A stretch of DNA of 64,000 nucleotides from Marinoscillum pacificum (GTDB lineage: Bacteria > Bacteroidota > Bacteroidia > Cytophagales > Cyclobacteriaceae), in contig NZ_JAMZMJ010000004.1 of assembly GCF_024714495.1 (NCBI RefSeq), forward strand, positions 388,728-452,727. The letters are read 5' to 3'. The position numbers and the translations under genes were made by a program. Of this stretch, positions 15,857 to 24,428 are shown in pieces (within the stretch, counting starts at the first letter, position 1; the number at the start of each line of letters is the position of its first letter). A model generated the notes under the pieces. That model made no database searches, was not told where the DNA came from, and saw nothing but the letters and a program-made list of their open reading frames with translations.

Positions 15857-16672
15857 TTAAAGTGATTTGGCTTTATCCCAATATTCATCCATTTCATCCA
15901 GACTCATCTCTGAGAGCGTTTTCCCATCCTTCTTTGATTCTGATTCGAGGTAATTGAATCGTTTAATGAACTTTTTATTAGTTCGCTCAAGCGCCTCCTC
16001 CGGATTGATGTCTATAAATCTTGAATAATTGATCAGTGAAAAAAGCAAATCACCAAATTCATTCTGAGCCTTTTCCCGATCGATTCGAGACTCATCTTCA
16101 ATGTTGAATTCTTCTTTGAATTCATTCATCTCTTCTTCTACTTTCTCCCAAACCTGCTCTTTTTTCTCCCAATCAAAACCGGCACCTCTTGCCTTTTCTT
16201 GAATTCGCATGGCTTTTACCATAGCAGGCAATGAACCAGGCACTCCTCCAAGTACCGATTTATTACCTTTTTCCTTCAATTTGATTTTTTCCCAATTTTC
16301 CTTAACCACATTTTCATCCTCCGCTTTTACATCTCCATAAATATGCGGATGTCTACGAATTAGCTTCTCACAGACCTCAGTCAACACATCAGAAACATCA
16401 AACGCACCTTTCTCGGAACCGATTCTCGCATAAAAAACCATATGCAACATCAGGTCTCCAAGTTCCTTTTTCACCTCTTCCATGTCATTTTCCAGGATCG
16501 CATCGCCCAGCTCATAAGTTTCTTCGATAGTCAAATGACGAAGCGACTCCATTGTCTGCTTTTTATCCCAGGGACAATTTTCCCTGAGTTCGTCCATGAT
16601 AGTAAGTAGACGATCAAAAGCATTGAGCTTCATGGCACGTTTAGGGTCTGGTTGCGTTAAATTTCTTGACAT
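15857..16672 (-). CDS. mazG: Nucleoside triphosphate pyrophosphohydrolase MazG
   Basis: A 271-residue protein with two MazG domains in tandem, as in E. coli MazG. The first (about 15-125) shows CPWDKKQTMESL and the metal-binding EETYELGDA ... KKELGDLMLHMVFYA; the second (about 160-265) shows EKVEEEMNEFKEEF and NEFGDLLFSLINYSRF. It hydrolyses (d)NTPs to the monophosphate and pyrophosphate, cleaning the nucleotide pool. The ATG at 16672 gives 13 residues before MKLNAFDRLL, which could be the real N-terminus. It is convergent with the pectate lyase across the palindromic repeat. Confidence 0.95.
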   Translation of the reverse strand: MSRNLTQPDPKRAMKLNAFDRLLTIMDELRENCPWDKKQTMESLRHLTIEETYELGDAILENDMEEVKKELGDLMLHMVFYARIGSEKGAFDVSDVLTEVCEKLIRRHPHIYGDVKAEDENVVKENWEKIKLKEKGNKSVLGGVPGSLPAMVKAMRIQEKARGAGFDWEKKEQVWEKVEEEMNEFKEEFNIEDESRIDREKAQNEFGDLLFSLINYSRFIDINPEEALERTNKKFIKRFNYLESESKKDGKTLSEMSLDEMDEYWDKAKSL

Positions 16673-16796
16673 AATGAAATCATTGTGAGATCAGGATTGT
16701 TACAGGTGTGAGTTCAGAAAAACTGACTTTCAACTCAATTTCGATGAATAGATAAGAGAAATCTAGCCATTGATTCGGGTTGAATACAAATATTCT

Positions 16797-16804
16797 TATT
16801 TTTG
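16797..16804 (+). promoter_or_regulatory. TAnnTTTG -7 box for the small Cys-rich membrane protein
   Basis: TATTTTTG, 17 bp upstream of the ATG at 16822. A TTCG at 16774-16777 sits 19 bp upstream at the -33 place, one base off TTTG. Confidence 0.4.
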
Positions 16805-16821
16805 CGTCAAATTGTAACCCT

Positions 16822-17052
16822 ATGGCTACTGTATTACTTGGAATTGGATTTATCGCATTGTTTTTCGTATTGATGTCAGTAAGACTGATTTTCAAAAAAG
16901 ACGGAGAATTTAAAGGCACTTGTGCTTCACAAAGCCCTTTTCTTAACAAAGAAGGAGCTACATGTGGCTATTGCGGTAAAACCATGACAGGAGAAGAATC
17001 CTGTGGAAAAGAAGATTCCGAGGTGAATAAGGTTATGGCTAAATTTAGCTAA
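16822..17052 (+). CDS. Small membrane protein with a Cys-rich NqrM-like tail
   Basis: A 76-residue protein from the ATG at 16822 (the frame extends upstream to 16780, but the -7 box lies inside that extension). One N-terminal membrane helix (ATVLLGIGFIALFFVLMSVR) is followed by a Lys-rich turn and a tail with four Cys: GTCASQSP, ATCGYCGKT and EESCGK. The layout of one helix, an I-F-K-K turn, G-T-C and then C-x-x-C resembles NqrM, the maturation factor of the sodium-pumping NADH:quinone reductase. It is a conserved type in Bacteroidota often called membrane or secreted protein. No nqr genes are in the window, so the role remains open. Confidence 0.7.
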   Translation: MATVLLGIGFIALFFVLMSVRLIFKKDGEFKGTCASQSPFLNKEGATCGYCGKTMTGEESCGKEDSEVNKVMAKFS

Positions 17053-17137
17053 TAGACCCACTACTAGTATAACCGTTTAGAATATCGTCAACACCGTACA
17101 GGGCTTTGTATGCCTTGTCTAAAACCTAAATACCAGA

Positions 17138-18523
17138 TTGTCACTAATTAAATCTATCTCGGGTCTCCGCGGCACTGTCGGAGGCAAAGTTGGAGAGACT
17201 CTCACGCCTATTGACGTAGCAAAATTCACTGCCGGTTTTGGCATGTGGATCAAAGAAAGACACAGCGAACCCAAAGTGGTCATAGGTAGAGATGCCCGAC
17301 CATCAGGAAGCACTTTCAGATCAATCGTGGAAAGTACCTTAAGAGCACAAGGAATTGATGTGGTAGATCTTGATCTATCAACAACTCCTACAGTGGAAAT
17401 GGCCGTGGTGAATGAAAATGCTCAAGGTGGAATTATCTTAACTGCAAGTCACAACCCATCAGGATGGAATGCATTGAAACTTCTGAATGAGAATGGAGAA
17501 TTCATTTCTGCAGAAGATGGCAAAAAAGTATTGGAGTGGGCTGAGTCCGCTGACCTGGAGTTTGTTGATCCTAAGAAATTTGGTTCTTACGACACTAATG
17601 ATTCCTACATCGACTGGCATATAGATCAAATTCTTGCCCTTGACCTGGTCAATGTAGAAGCAATTAAAGCTGCTGGATTCAAAGTAGCGGTTGATGCAGT
17701 GAACAGTACAGGAGGAATTGCTGTACCTAAACTCTTAAAGAAACTCAATGTAGAGGTTACAGAACTATACTGTGAACCAAACGGAGTTTTCCCACACAAC
17801 CCAGAACCACTCCCGGAAAACATTACCCATATCTGCAGCGAAATAGCTGGAGGCAATTATGATCTTGGATTTGTTGTGGATCCAGATGTGGATCGATTAG
17901 TAATGGTTTGTGAAGATGGCGTATCATTTGGAGAAGAATACACGCTTGTTGCTGTTGCGGATTATGTATTGAAAAAGAAACCTGGCAATACCGTTTCAAA
18001 CCTTTCTTCCACAAGAGCACTTCGTGATGTGACCGAGAAGAATGGTGGAAGCTACACTGCCTCTGCCGTAGGCGAGGTGAATGTGGTTACGGAAATGAAA
18101 GCACAAAACGCTGTAATCGGTGGAGAAGGAAACGGTGGAGTGATTCTTCCAGAGCTTCACTATGGTAGAGATGCTTTAGTAGGTATTGCGTTATTCCTTT
18201 CACACTTGGCTGAGTTCGGCAAGAGTGTGTCGATGCTACGTTCTACCTATCCAAACTACCATATTTCTAAAAACAAGATTGAGTTAGATCCATCACTTGA
18301 CTTGGATAAGGTTTTGGAAGGGTTAAAAGCACAATACTCCAAAAACAAATTCACTACAATCGACGGGTTGAAAATTGAGTTTGATAAAGAATGGGTGCAC
18401 TTAAGAAGATCCAATACTGAGCCTATTATTAGAATTTACGCTGAGTCGGAAAGCCAGTCAACGGCTGATCACCTGGCACAAAAGCTGATGATGGATATCA
18501 AGGAATTGATCACACCTGTTTAA
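17138..18523 (+). CDS. glmM: Phosphoglucosamine mutase (phosphohexomutase family), TTG start
   Basis: A 461-residue alpha-D-phosphohexomutase. Active-site phosphoserine loop LTASHNPSGWN (S104), metal loop VDPDVDRLVM, sugar loop GEGNGGVILPE and C-terminal phosphate loop RRSNTEPIIRIYAES are all present. In this phylum the family member serves as GlmM, turning glucosamine-6-phosphate into glucosamine-1-phosphate for peptidoglycan and LPS precursors; phosphomannomutase is the alternative. An in-frame stop at 17120-17122 leaves no ATG before the conserved KSISGLRGT block, so TTG at 17138 is the likely start. The stop is one base from that of the convergent YHS gene. Confidence 0.93.
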   Translation: MSLIKSISGLRGTVGGKVGETLTPIDVAKFTAGFGMWIKERHSEPKVVIGRDARPSGSTFRSIVESTLRAQGIDVVDLDLSTTPTVEMAVVNENAQGGIILTASHNPSGWNALKLLNENGEFISAEDGKKVLEWAESADLEFVDPKKFGSYDTNDSYIDWHIDQILALDLVNVEAIKAAGFKVAVDAVNSTGGIAVPKLLKKLNVEVTELYCEPNGVFPHNPEPLPENITHICSEIAGGNYDLGFVVDPDVDRLVMVCEDGVSFGEEYTLVAVADYVLKKKPGNTVSNLSSTRALRDVTEKNGGSYTASAVGEVNVVTEMKAQNAVIGGEGNGGVILPELHYGRDALVGIALFLSHLAEFGKSVSMLRSTYPNYHISKNKIELDPSLDLDKVLEGLKAQYSKNKFTTIDGLKIEFDKEWVHLRRSNTEPIIRIYAESESQSTADHLAQKLMMDIKELITPV

Positions 18524-18524
18524 G

Positions 18525-18998
18525 CTATTCCAGAATATCTTTTCCGAATAACTTCAAAAACTTATATCGAATATAAACCCAGTGTCGGTTGGCACTAATT
18601 GGTTTTGAAGATTTTGTGGCTGGCCATTTTTGGTCAGCCATTATTATTTTCTCAGCTTTCTCCTGAAGCCAACGCTCTTGCACATAGTCAGAGAAATTGA
18701 GATACAGCTTCTCCTCTGCAACATGGTAAGAACTCATCTTTGGCTTGGCTTTATAGCCATTTGCTGCACCAAAAGCACAGAACCCTCCATACTGAGGCAA
18801 GTATTTTGCAGGGTTATTTACAACAAATAAATCAAGGTTTTGCTGATTGGCAAACCGCCATTCCAGTTCTTGATAGTGATGAGAAAAGGTTGAGCTCCCT
18901 TTCAATGGCCGATCAAGGAAGTAACTCACGACATCATACCCTTCTAATGCAAGACCATTTTTATGATATATTGGCTTGTCATCCATCATTAATCCCAT
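18525..18998 (-). CDS. YHS-domain protein
   Basis: A 157-residue protein with a YHS-like domain (residues about 12-80): LALEGYDVVSYFLDRPLKGS, ELEWRFANQQNLDLF, NPAKYLPQYGGFCAFG. This form, with A-L-x-G-Y-D-V-V-S-Y-F, is common in Bacteroidota and Proteobacteria and lacks a signal peptide here. The domain is thought to bind metal, and the family includes copper-linked and heavy-metal ATPase-linked proteins, but no function is established. Its start overlaps the end of the Nudix gene upstream by 10 bp, so the two are cotranscribed. Confidence 0.82.
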   Translation of the reverse strand: MGLMMDDKPIYHKNGLALEGYDVVSYFLDRPLKGSSTFSHHYQELEWRFANQQNLDLFVVNNPAKYLPQYGGFCAFGAANGYKAKPKMSSYHVAEEKLYLNFSDYVQERWLQEKAEKIIMADQKWPATKSSKPISANRHWVYIRYKFLKLFGKDILE

Positions 18999-19603
18999 AC
19001 TATTTCCCCACTTTTAGCCAACTCTACTAGCTTGTGAATTTGACGCTCTGTGTTTCTGACTTCCGACAGAGGTGGCAATTCATCCAAACCAAAAAAACCT
19101 CCATCCAATGCTTCATGACCAACATTCAATTCACCAGAAACAATCTCGCACAAGAAATTGATCTTATAGACATATCGAATATCATGTGGGTGATCTTGCT
19201 TGGCTTTATCCCAAACTGATAAAATACGCACTGGCTTCACCGTAATTCCAGCCTCTTCAAACACTTCTTTGGCAACATTCTCCGAAGCAGAATATCCAAT
19301 ATCACACCAGCCTCCAGGCATGGCCCATTTCTGATCTGTTTTCTCCTGAATGAGGAGTATTTTGTCATCTTTCAATACGACTCCTCGAACGTCCACTTTT
19401 GGAGTTGGATAATCGTCATCCAAATGGTCAAAATGAAATTGAATGGACTCTAATGGAGCATTGGAAAGATTAGCCAACAAATCATTGGTCATATCCCGCA
19501 TTTCTTCATATCGCTCAATGTCATAAGGGTTTTCGGTATACGTTAATCCCGTTTTTGCCATTGCCTGAATACGCTTCAGGTACTCCAAAATATTCCGGTT
19601 CAT
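18989..19603 (-). CDS. Nudix hydrolase with N-terminal helical domain
   Basis: I start at the ATG at 19603, since a GGAGG lies 8 bases before it on the minus strand; ATG at 19618 would add five residues. The first 65 residues form a helical domain (LEYLKRIQAMAKTGLTYTEN) seen in the Nudix_5 group. The Nudix box reads GGWCDIGYSASENVAKEVFE then EAGI, with the first Glu of the general consensus replaced by Tyr, as usual in this subgroup. Such enzymes cleave nucleoside diphosphates linked to another moiety; ADP-ribose or CDP-alcohols are possible substrates. It is divergent from the cysteine desulfurase gene. Confidence 0.9.
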   Translation of the reverse strand: MNRNILEYLKRIQAMAKTGLTYTENPYDIERYEEMRDMTNDLLANLSNAPLESIQFHFDHLDDDYPTPKVDVRGVVLKDDKILLIQEKTDQKWAMPGGWCDIGYSASENVAKEVFEEAGITVKPVRILSVWDKAKQDHPHDIRYVYKINFLCEIVSGELNVGHEALDGGFFGLDELPPLSEVRNTERQIHKLVELAKSGEIVWD

Positions 19604-19647
19604 TTGCTTATCCTCCATAGTTCTATTACTTCAGTGGATTTAATGTT

Positions 19648-19655
19648 TAATTTTG
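19648..19655 (+). promoter_or_regulatory. TAnnTTTG -7 box of the cysteine desulfurase gene
   Basis: TAATTTTG, 29 bp upstream of the ATG at 19685. No good -33 box is seen at the usual spacing. Confidence 0.35.
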
Positions 19656-19684
19656 CAACATTAATAGAATCATACCCCAAATCA

Positions 19685-20827
19685 ATGGAGAAAGTTTATT
19701 TAGATAACGCCGCTACAACTCCTCTAGACGAGGCTGTATTTGAAGAAATGAAGCCTTATATGCTAGAATTCTATGGCAACCCATCGTCTATCCATACACA
19801 TGGGAGACAGGTAAGAGCTGCTATTGAAAAGGCAAGAAAGAAGGTCGCGGATCTTTTAAACACTTCTCCTTCAGAAATCTTCTTTACTTCCGGTGGTACG
19901 GAGGCTGATAATACGGCACTTAGATGCACTGTGGAAGAATATGGGGTGAAAAACATCATTACCACGGGTTTGGAGCATCATGCAGTACTTCACACTGCAG
20001 AAATGCTTGCCAAAAGAGGCGATGTTGCTTTGCACCTACTCGATGTAGATGCTCAAGGCAACATCGATATCAACCAAATTGACGAATTGCTGAAAAATGA
20101 TCCCAATACATTGGTTTCATTGATGCATGCCAACAACGAGATAGGTACAGTCAATGATATAGATGCAATTGCTAACCTCTGTCATGAGCATGGAGCAACC
20201 TTCCATACGGACACGGTACAAACAATGGGTCATTTCAAACATGATCTTCAGGAGCTTAAGGCCAACTTCATTGTAGGTTCAGCACACAAGTTTCACGGAC
20301 CAAAAGGGGTAGGATTCCTTTATGTGAATCATGAGAAAAAGATCCATCCATTTATCCATGGAGGAGCACAAGAGCGCAACATGCGTGGTGGTACCGAAAA
20401 CGTTTATGGAATCATTGGCTTAGCCAAGGCCCTAGAGCTAGCCTACTCTCATATGGACGAGCATCGTTCTCATATAGAAGGAGTTAAGCAATACATGATC
20501 GATCAGTTAAAGGCCAATATCGATGGAGTAGAGTTCAATGGCACATCAGCTGACCTAAACAATAGTTTATATACCGTGTTGAATGTAAGTCTACCACCGA
20601 GTGAAGACAATGACATGCTACTTTTCAACCTGGACATAAACGGAATTTCTGCTTCAGGAGGCAGTGCCTGCAGCAGTGGTTCCAACGTTGGGTCACATGT
20701 CTTAACTGCCCTGGGATCTGACCCAATGAGGGGAGCAGTACGTTTTTCATTCAGCAGGTTCAATACCAAAGAACAGGTAGATTACGTTATCAGTAAACTG
20801 AATGAAATTTTAGCAATAGGTGTATAG
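19685..20827 (+). CDS. Cysteine desulfurase (NifS/IscS type)
   Basis: A 380-residue class V aminotransferase from the ATG at 19685 (MEKVYLDNAATTPLD, the typical N-terminus; the frame runs 81 bp further upstream but into the promoter). The PLP-binding Lys is in VGSAHKFHGPKG, the His in THTDTVQ-type context, and the catalytic Cys in SGGSACSSGS. It takes sulfur from cysteine to form a persulfide for Fe-S clusters and thiolated tRNA. The short Cys loop with SSGS is typical of NifS/IscS rather than SufS. No iscU or other Isc gene is adjacent. The stop overlaps the next start by 8 bp. Confidence 0.94.
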   Translation: MEKVYLDNAATTPLDEAVFEEMKPYMLEFYGNPSSIHTHGRQVRAAIEKARKKVADLLNTSPSEIFFTSGGTEADNTALRCTVEEYGVKNIITTGLEHHAVLHTAEMLAKRGDVALHLLDVDAQGNIDINQIDELLKNDPNTLVSLMHANNEIGTVNDIDAIANLCHEHGATFHTDTVQTMGHFKHDLQELKANFIVGSAHKFHGPKGVGFLYVNHEKKIHPFIHGGAQERNMRGGTENVYGIIGLAKALELAYSHMDEHRSHIEGVKQYMIDQLKANIDGVEFNGTSADLNNSLYTVLNVSLPPSEDNDMLLFNLDINGISASGGSACSSGSNVGSHVLTALGSDPMRGAVRFSFSRFNTKEQVDYVISKLNEILAIGV

Positions 20828-22739
20828 AAAAACAGCTCTACTTCTCTTTTTTACGGGATTACTTTTTTCAGCTTTTTCACAAGAAGAGCTGATTCGAAAG
20901 TTTGATATAAAATCGAATAGCAGAATCGATGTATCTGGAAAAGTTACCGCGATTGTATTCAAAACTGATCAGTTTCTAGGCACCACGGTTGAATTGACAA
21001 TCAATGGAGAGATCGAAGAAATCCCTTTTGATGCTGATGGACCTGAATTCACTTATTACAAATCACTTGACGGAGCTAAAGAATTAACTAGTTTTAGCTC
21101 TAATTATGAGGGTTCCTTGCACCTTATTTATTCTGGTATTACTCCAAAAATTGGAAGTAACTTTCGATCAAATCAACAGGATGAGTGTGATTTTACTCCA
21201 ACTGCTATTCCTCAAAGTGAATGGAGAGCTGGACTTCCGGAGCCTTCTTATTCAAGAAGCTTTACGGATGTGGAACATGTTATCGTTCACCACTCCGCAG
21301 GATCCAACACCGCTACAGATTACACGCAAGTAGTAAGAGATATCTACATCTACCATACACAGTCTAATGGCTGGTCTGATATAGGCTACAATTATGTCAT
21401 CGCTCAAAATGGAGACCTTTATGCTGCACGCGATCCTGAAGGTGGAGATCAAGACAATGTTATAGGCGCTCATTTCTGCGGAAGCAATGGTCATACGATG
21501 GGTATTTGTCTTCTTGGAAACTATGAAACGGCAGAACCAACTGTAGAAACCTGGAATACGCTAGAAAAACTGGCTGCATACAAACTAAACAAAGAGTCAC
21601 TTGATCCTCAGTTGTACTCCGATCATCCACTTGGCTATATCGGCAACTTAGCTGGTCACAGAGATGGATGTAGTACCTCGTGTCCTGGTGAAAATGTTTA
21701 TAAAAAACTGGAGATGCTTCGTGATTCTACTTCTAACACATTGGTTTCTTGTGATGCCCTTGACTTGCAGTTAGATTTTTCACTTAGTACGAATAGCGTT
21801 CAGCAAGGAGGTTCAATTGAGTTTGTCAATAACAGCACAGGCTACTTTACCTACACCTGGCTTTTAAGCGGAGCAGAAACTTCTTCCGCTGAATGGCCTT
21901 CGAGAGGATCTGCCACCTATCAAGATATTGGAACGTTTGATGTCGTATTAGTTGGAGAAAGCGCCTCTGGAACGGATACCCTTAGAATTGCAGATGCTGT
22001 AACTGTAGAGAAATTTTATCTTCTAGAATTCAGCACCAACACCGAAGAGATCAATAGTGGAGAATCGATCACTTTTGAGAATCTGAGCATAGGATATAAT
22101 GGCTATAAATGGCTGCTAGAGGGTGGTGACCCGCAACAACCCACCTGGCAAGAAAGTGGAGAAGCCACATACACAAATGCTGGAGAATTTGATGTTACAC
22201 TGATAGGATACAAGGAGCAAGGCTCAGACACCTTGATAATCGAAAATCACATTAAAGTTGTGAATAGACTCTTACTTTCTATGGATCAAAATAGATTTTT
22301 CATTAGACCAGAGCAGCAAGTAACGTTTGTGAACAATAGCTCTGGATATGATGACTATGAATGGGTTTTTGAAGGAGGTGTCATTTCAAGTTCATCTGAT
22401 CAAGAAGCCGTAGTTAGTTACAATTACCCTGGGGTATTTGATGCTCTACTCATAGGAGAGATAGACGATAGACGAGATACTATTCATGCCAATCGTAAAA
22501 TTGAAGTCACTGGGTTTAGCGTATTTCCTAATCCATCACCTGCCTTATCTGAAATCGTAATTGCAACGAATAACACCATTAATAAGGTAGAAATCATTGG
22601 AATGGACGGCAAAAGTTATCTAACTGACTCCAATGTAGAACAAAATACCTTGCAGCTTCCTTACTTACGACAAGGTATTTATGTGTTGAAGATTTATACT
22701 TCCGGTGGACTGGAGAAGCAGCGATTGTTAATTAATTAG
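20820..22739 (+). CDS. Secreted PGRP/Amidase_2-type amidase with PKD-like repeats and T9SS tail
   Basis: A 639-residue exported protein starting with GTG at 20820, 8 bp inside the preceding gene. Signal peptide (about 1-20), an unassigned beta region (about 21-135), then an Amidase_2/PGRP domain (about 136-305) with the zinc ligand pattern VIVHHSAGS, IGYNYVI, GHRDGCSTSCPG. Three PKD-like domains follow (each with a WLL/WVFEGG core and ATYxxxGxFDVxLIGE), and the last 75 residues are a T9SS sorting domain (FSVFPNPSPA ... GIYVLKIY). The family hydrolyses the amide bond between MurNAc and L-Ala. Secretion by T9SS suggests attack on the walls of other bacteria rather than self. Confidence 0.9.
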   Translation: MYRKTALLLFFTGLLFSAFSQEELIRKFDIKSNSRIDVSGKVTAIVFKTDQFLGTTVELTINGEIEEIPFDADGPEFTYYKSLDGAKELTSFSSNYEGSLHLIYSGITPKIGSNFRSNQQDECDFTPTAIPQSEWRAGLPEPSYSRSFTDVEHVIVHHSAGSNTATDYTQVVRDIYIYHTQSNGWSDIGYNYVIAQNGDLYAARDPEGGDQDNVIGAHFCGSNGHTMGICLLGNYETAEPTVETWNTLEKLAAYKLNKESLDPQLYSDHPLGYIGNLAGHRDGCSTSCPGENVYKKLEMLRDSTSNTLVSCDALDLQLDFSLSTNSVQQGGSIEFVNNSTGYFTYTWLLSGAETSSAEWPSRGSATYQDIGTFDVVLVGESASGTDTLRIADAVTVEKFYLLEFSTNTEEINSGESITFENLSIGYNGYKWLLEGGDPQQPTWQESGEATYTNAGEFDVTLIGYKEQGSDTLIIENHIKVVNRLLLSMDQNRFFIRPEQQVTFVNNSSGYDDYEWVFEGGVISSSSDQEAVVSYNYPGVFDALLIGEIDDRRDTIHANRKIEVTGFSVFPNPSPALSEIVIATNNTINKVEIIGMDGKSYLTDSNVEQNTLQLPYLRQGIYVLKIYTSGGLEKQRLLIN

Positions 22740-23742
22740 CCGTAACAAGTCCTGCTAATGACTCAACCCATAAAGGATCATCGTTGAGGCTTTCAACTAA
22801 ATCCCATTGTTCACCACCTGCATCAATGAACTCCTCCTGGTAAGTCTCGCCAACTTCAATGGTTGTTTCCAGACAATCTGATACAAAGGCAGGAGAAAAA
22901 GCCAATACCTTCTTGATCCCCTTTTCGGCTAACTTATGGAGTACCTCTTCAGTATAAGGCTGTACCCATGGGTCTTTACCCAATCTTGATTGAAAACATA
23001 CGGTGTACTTGTCTTCAGGAATGCCAAGTTTTTCCGCAACCAGCCTGGTGGTATGAAAACACTGTGCTCTGTAACAAAATTGATTTCGCTCATGAAATTT
23101 GTTGCAGCAGCTTCCCAGCTGACATTGATTGCCAACAGATGCCTTTTTGATTTGTCTTTCAGGTAGTCCATGATAACTGAATACGAAGTGATCATATTCG
23201 GTTTTTTCCATCCATTTTTGACCATTATTGACAATAACCTGCAAGAATTTCTCATCTTCCAAAAACTGAGAGGTAAACTTGATTTCGGGGATTACTTGCC
23301 AATCTTTCACGATTTCCATCACCTTGTCAATTACCGAACCTGTAGTGGCCGAGGCGTATTGTGGAAACAAAGGAATGACATGAATGCTAGATACATTCTT
23401 TTGTTTCAATAGATTCAGACCTGACTCAACAGATGGGCTCTGATATCTCATAGCGTACTCTACCACATATTCTTCGCCTAGAATAGATCGAAGTGGATCC
23501 AATAAATCTTCCGTGTAGTATTTCAGAGGTGAGCCTCGCTCAGTGAAAAGTTTTCTATACTCTGCTGCAGACTTTGGTGCTCTGAACGGAGCAATAATCA
23601 AGTTTACGAGCATCCATCTAGGCACATCCGGAATGTCAATTACTCGCTTATCACTGAGAAATTCTCTCAAATACTTTCTGACATCTGCAACACTCGTTGA
23701 ATCGGGAGTCCCCAGATTAACCAATAATACACCTTTCTTCAT
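22732..23742 (-). CDS. hemH: Ferrochelatase with Cys-rich insertion
   Basis: A 336-residue ferrochelatase that inserts ferrous iron into protoporphyrin IX (or coproporphyrin III) at the end of heme synthesis. Core motifs: GVLLVNLGTPDS at the start, the active-site His in FSYHGLPER (H191) and the Glu in DCLETTIEVGE. Residues 203-228 form an insertion with five Cys (207, 212, 213, 223, 228; GNQCQLGSCC, then NQFCYRAQC), which may bind a [2Fe-2S] cluster as in other microbial ferrochelatases. Its stop overlaps that of the convergent amidase by 8 bp. The DedA-like gene 18 bp upstream is probably in the same operon. Confidence 0.95.
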   Translation of the reverse strand: MKKGVLLVNLGTPDSTSVADVRKYLREFLSDKRVIDIPDVPRWMLVNLIIAPFRAPKSAAEYRKLFTERGSPLKYYTEDLLDPLRSILGEEYVVEYAMRYQSPSVESGLNLLKQKNVSSIHVIPLFPQYASATTGSVIDKVMEIVKDWQVIPEIKFTSQFLEDEKFLQVIVNNGQKWMEKTEYDHFVFSYHGLPERQIKKASVGNQCQLGSCCNKFHERNQFCYRAQCFHTTRLVAEKLGIPEDKYTVCFQSRLGKDPWVQPYTEEVLHKLAEKGIKKVLAFSPAFVSDCLETTIEVGETYQEEFIDAGGEQWDLVESLNDDPLWVESLAGLVTAN

Positions 23743-23760
23743 CTCAAAATTTCTTATTTA

Positions 23761-24351
23761 CTAAAGGATATGAGCCTCCCATATCACCATGGCATATACC
23801 ACAAACCTTGCAAACCTGAAAGTCGCAAATAGAAGAAATCTTCTGTATGGATACTTTACAGTACCCATCAACATACAGATTCCTGCAAAAGGGAGTGGTG
23901 TCAATGCTGCAACAATAACTAGGAATCCACCGAATCGGTTTAAGTGTTTTTCAAATCTTCCAAGATAATTTTTACGTACCGTTCTGTAGAATTGCGTGGT
24001 ACTGAAGTGTGACCCTATGTAATATCCGAGCATTCCTGCCACATAGGAGATCACAGACAAGGCCATAACATTTAAGATGTACTGACCGATCAATTCATCC
24101 CTAAGGGCCCAGATCATGAATAATTCTGGCGGAATAATTCCAAAAACAGCCTCTGAAACAAAGAAAATGGAATAGATGATGACAGGTTGATCATATAGAT
24201 CTCCTAGTATTCCTTTTAATGTAATATCGTAATTGGCTTCCAGATAAAAATATCCGCCCACTACTACTGCCAACCAAATCAGTCCTCTGAATAGATTGCG
24301 CAAGAAAAAGCGTATTCTCTCTTGGCGTTCATTCTCCTGATTTAGCTCCAT
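23761..24351 (-). CDS. DedA/VTT-family membrane protein
   Basis: A 196-residue membrane protein with a helix at about 17-37 and a SNARE-associated (VTT/DedA) domain. Seen: the re-entrant-type segment EAVFGIIPPELFMIWALRD, the Gly-rich GMLGYYIGSHF helix, and the second re-entrant segment LTPLPFAGICMLMGTVKYPY. Family members move lipids such as undecaprenyl phosphate between membrane leaflets; that role is inferred. It lies upstream of hemH on the same strand, and the palindromes at 24396-24427 precede its start. Confidence 0.82.
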   Translation of the reverse strand: MELNQENERQERIRFFLRNLFRGLIWLAVVVGGYFYLEANYDITLKGILGDLYDQPVIIYSIFFVSEAVFGIIPPELFMIWALRDELIGQYILNVMALSVISYVAGMLGYYIGSHFSTTQFYRTVRKNYLGRFEKHLNRFGGFLVIVAALTPLPFAGICMLMGTVKYPYRRFLLFATFRFARFVVYAMVIWEAHIL

Positions 24352-24395
24352 ATACAGTTGATTGGGGAAAGTGATCTTTGGAACATACGATTAAC

Positions 24396-24427
24396 CTAAA
24401 CTTAAGTTTAGTCGTTTGGCCGCCAAA
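24396..24427. repeat. Two adjacent perfect palindromes upstream of the DedA-like gene
   Basis: CTAAACTTAAGTTTAG (24396-24411, 16 bp, perfect) and TTTGGC-C-GCCAAA (24415-24427). The second touches the stop of the gene at 24429. No T-run follows on the minus strand. The first looks like a protein operator for the DedA-hemH unit, and the second like a small RNA hairpin at the end of the upstream gene. Confidence 0.55.
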
Positions 24428-24428
24428 A

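Noticed and set aside
19604..19684. 27-codon N-terminal extension of the cysteine desulfurase
   Set aside because: It would contain the TAATTTTG promoter box and overlap the divergent Nudix start; the family N-terminus is MEKVYLDNAATTPLD at 19685.
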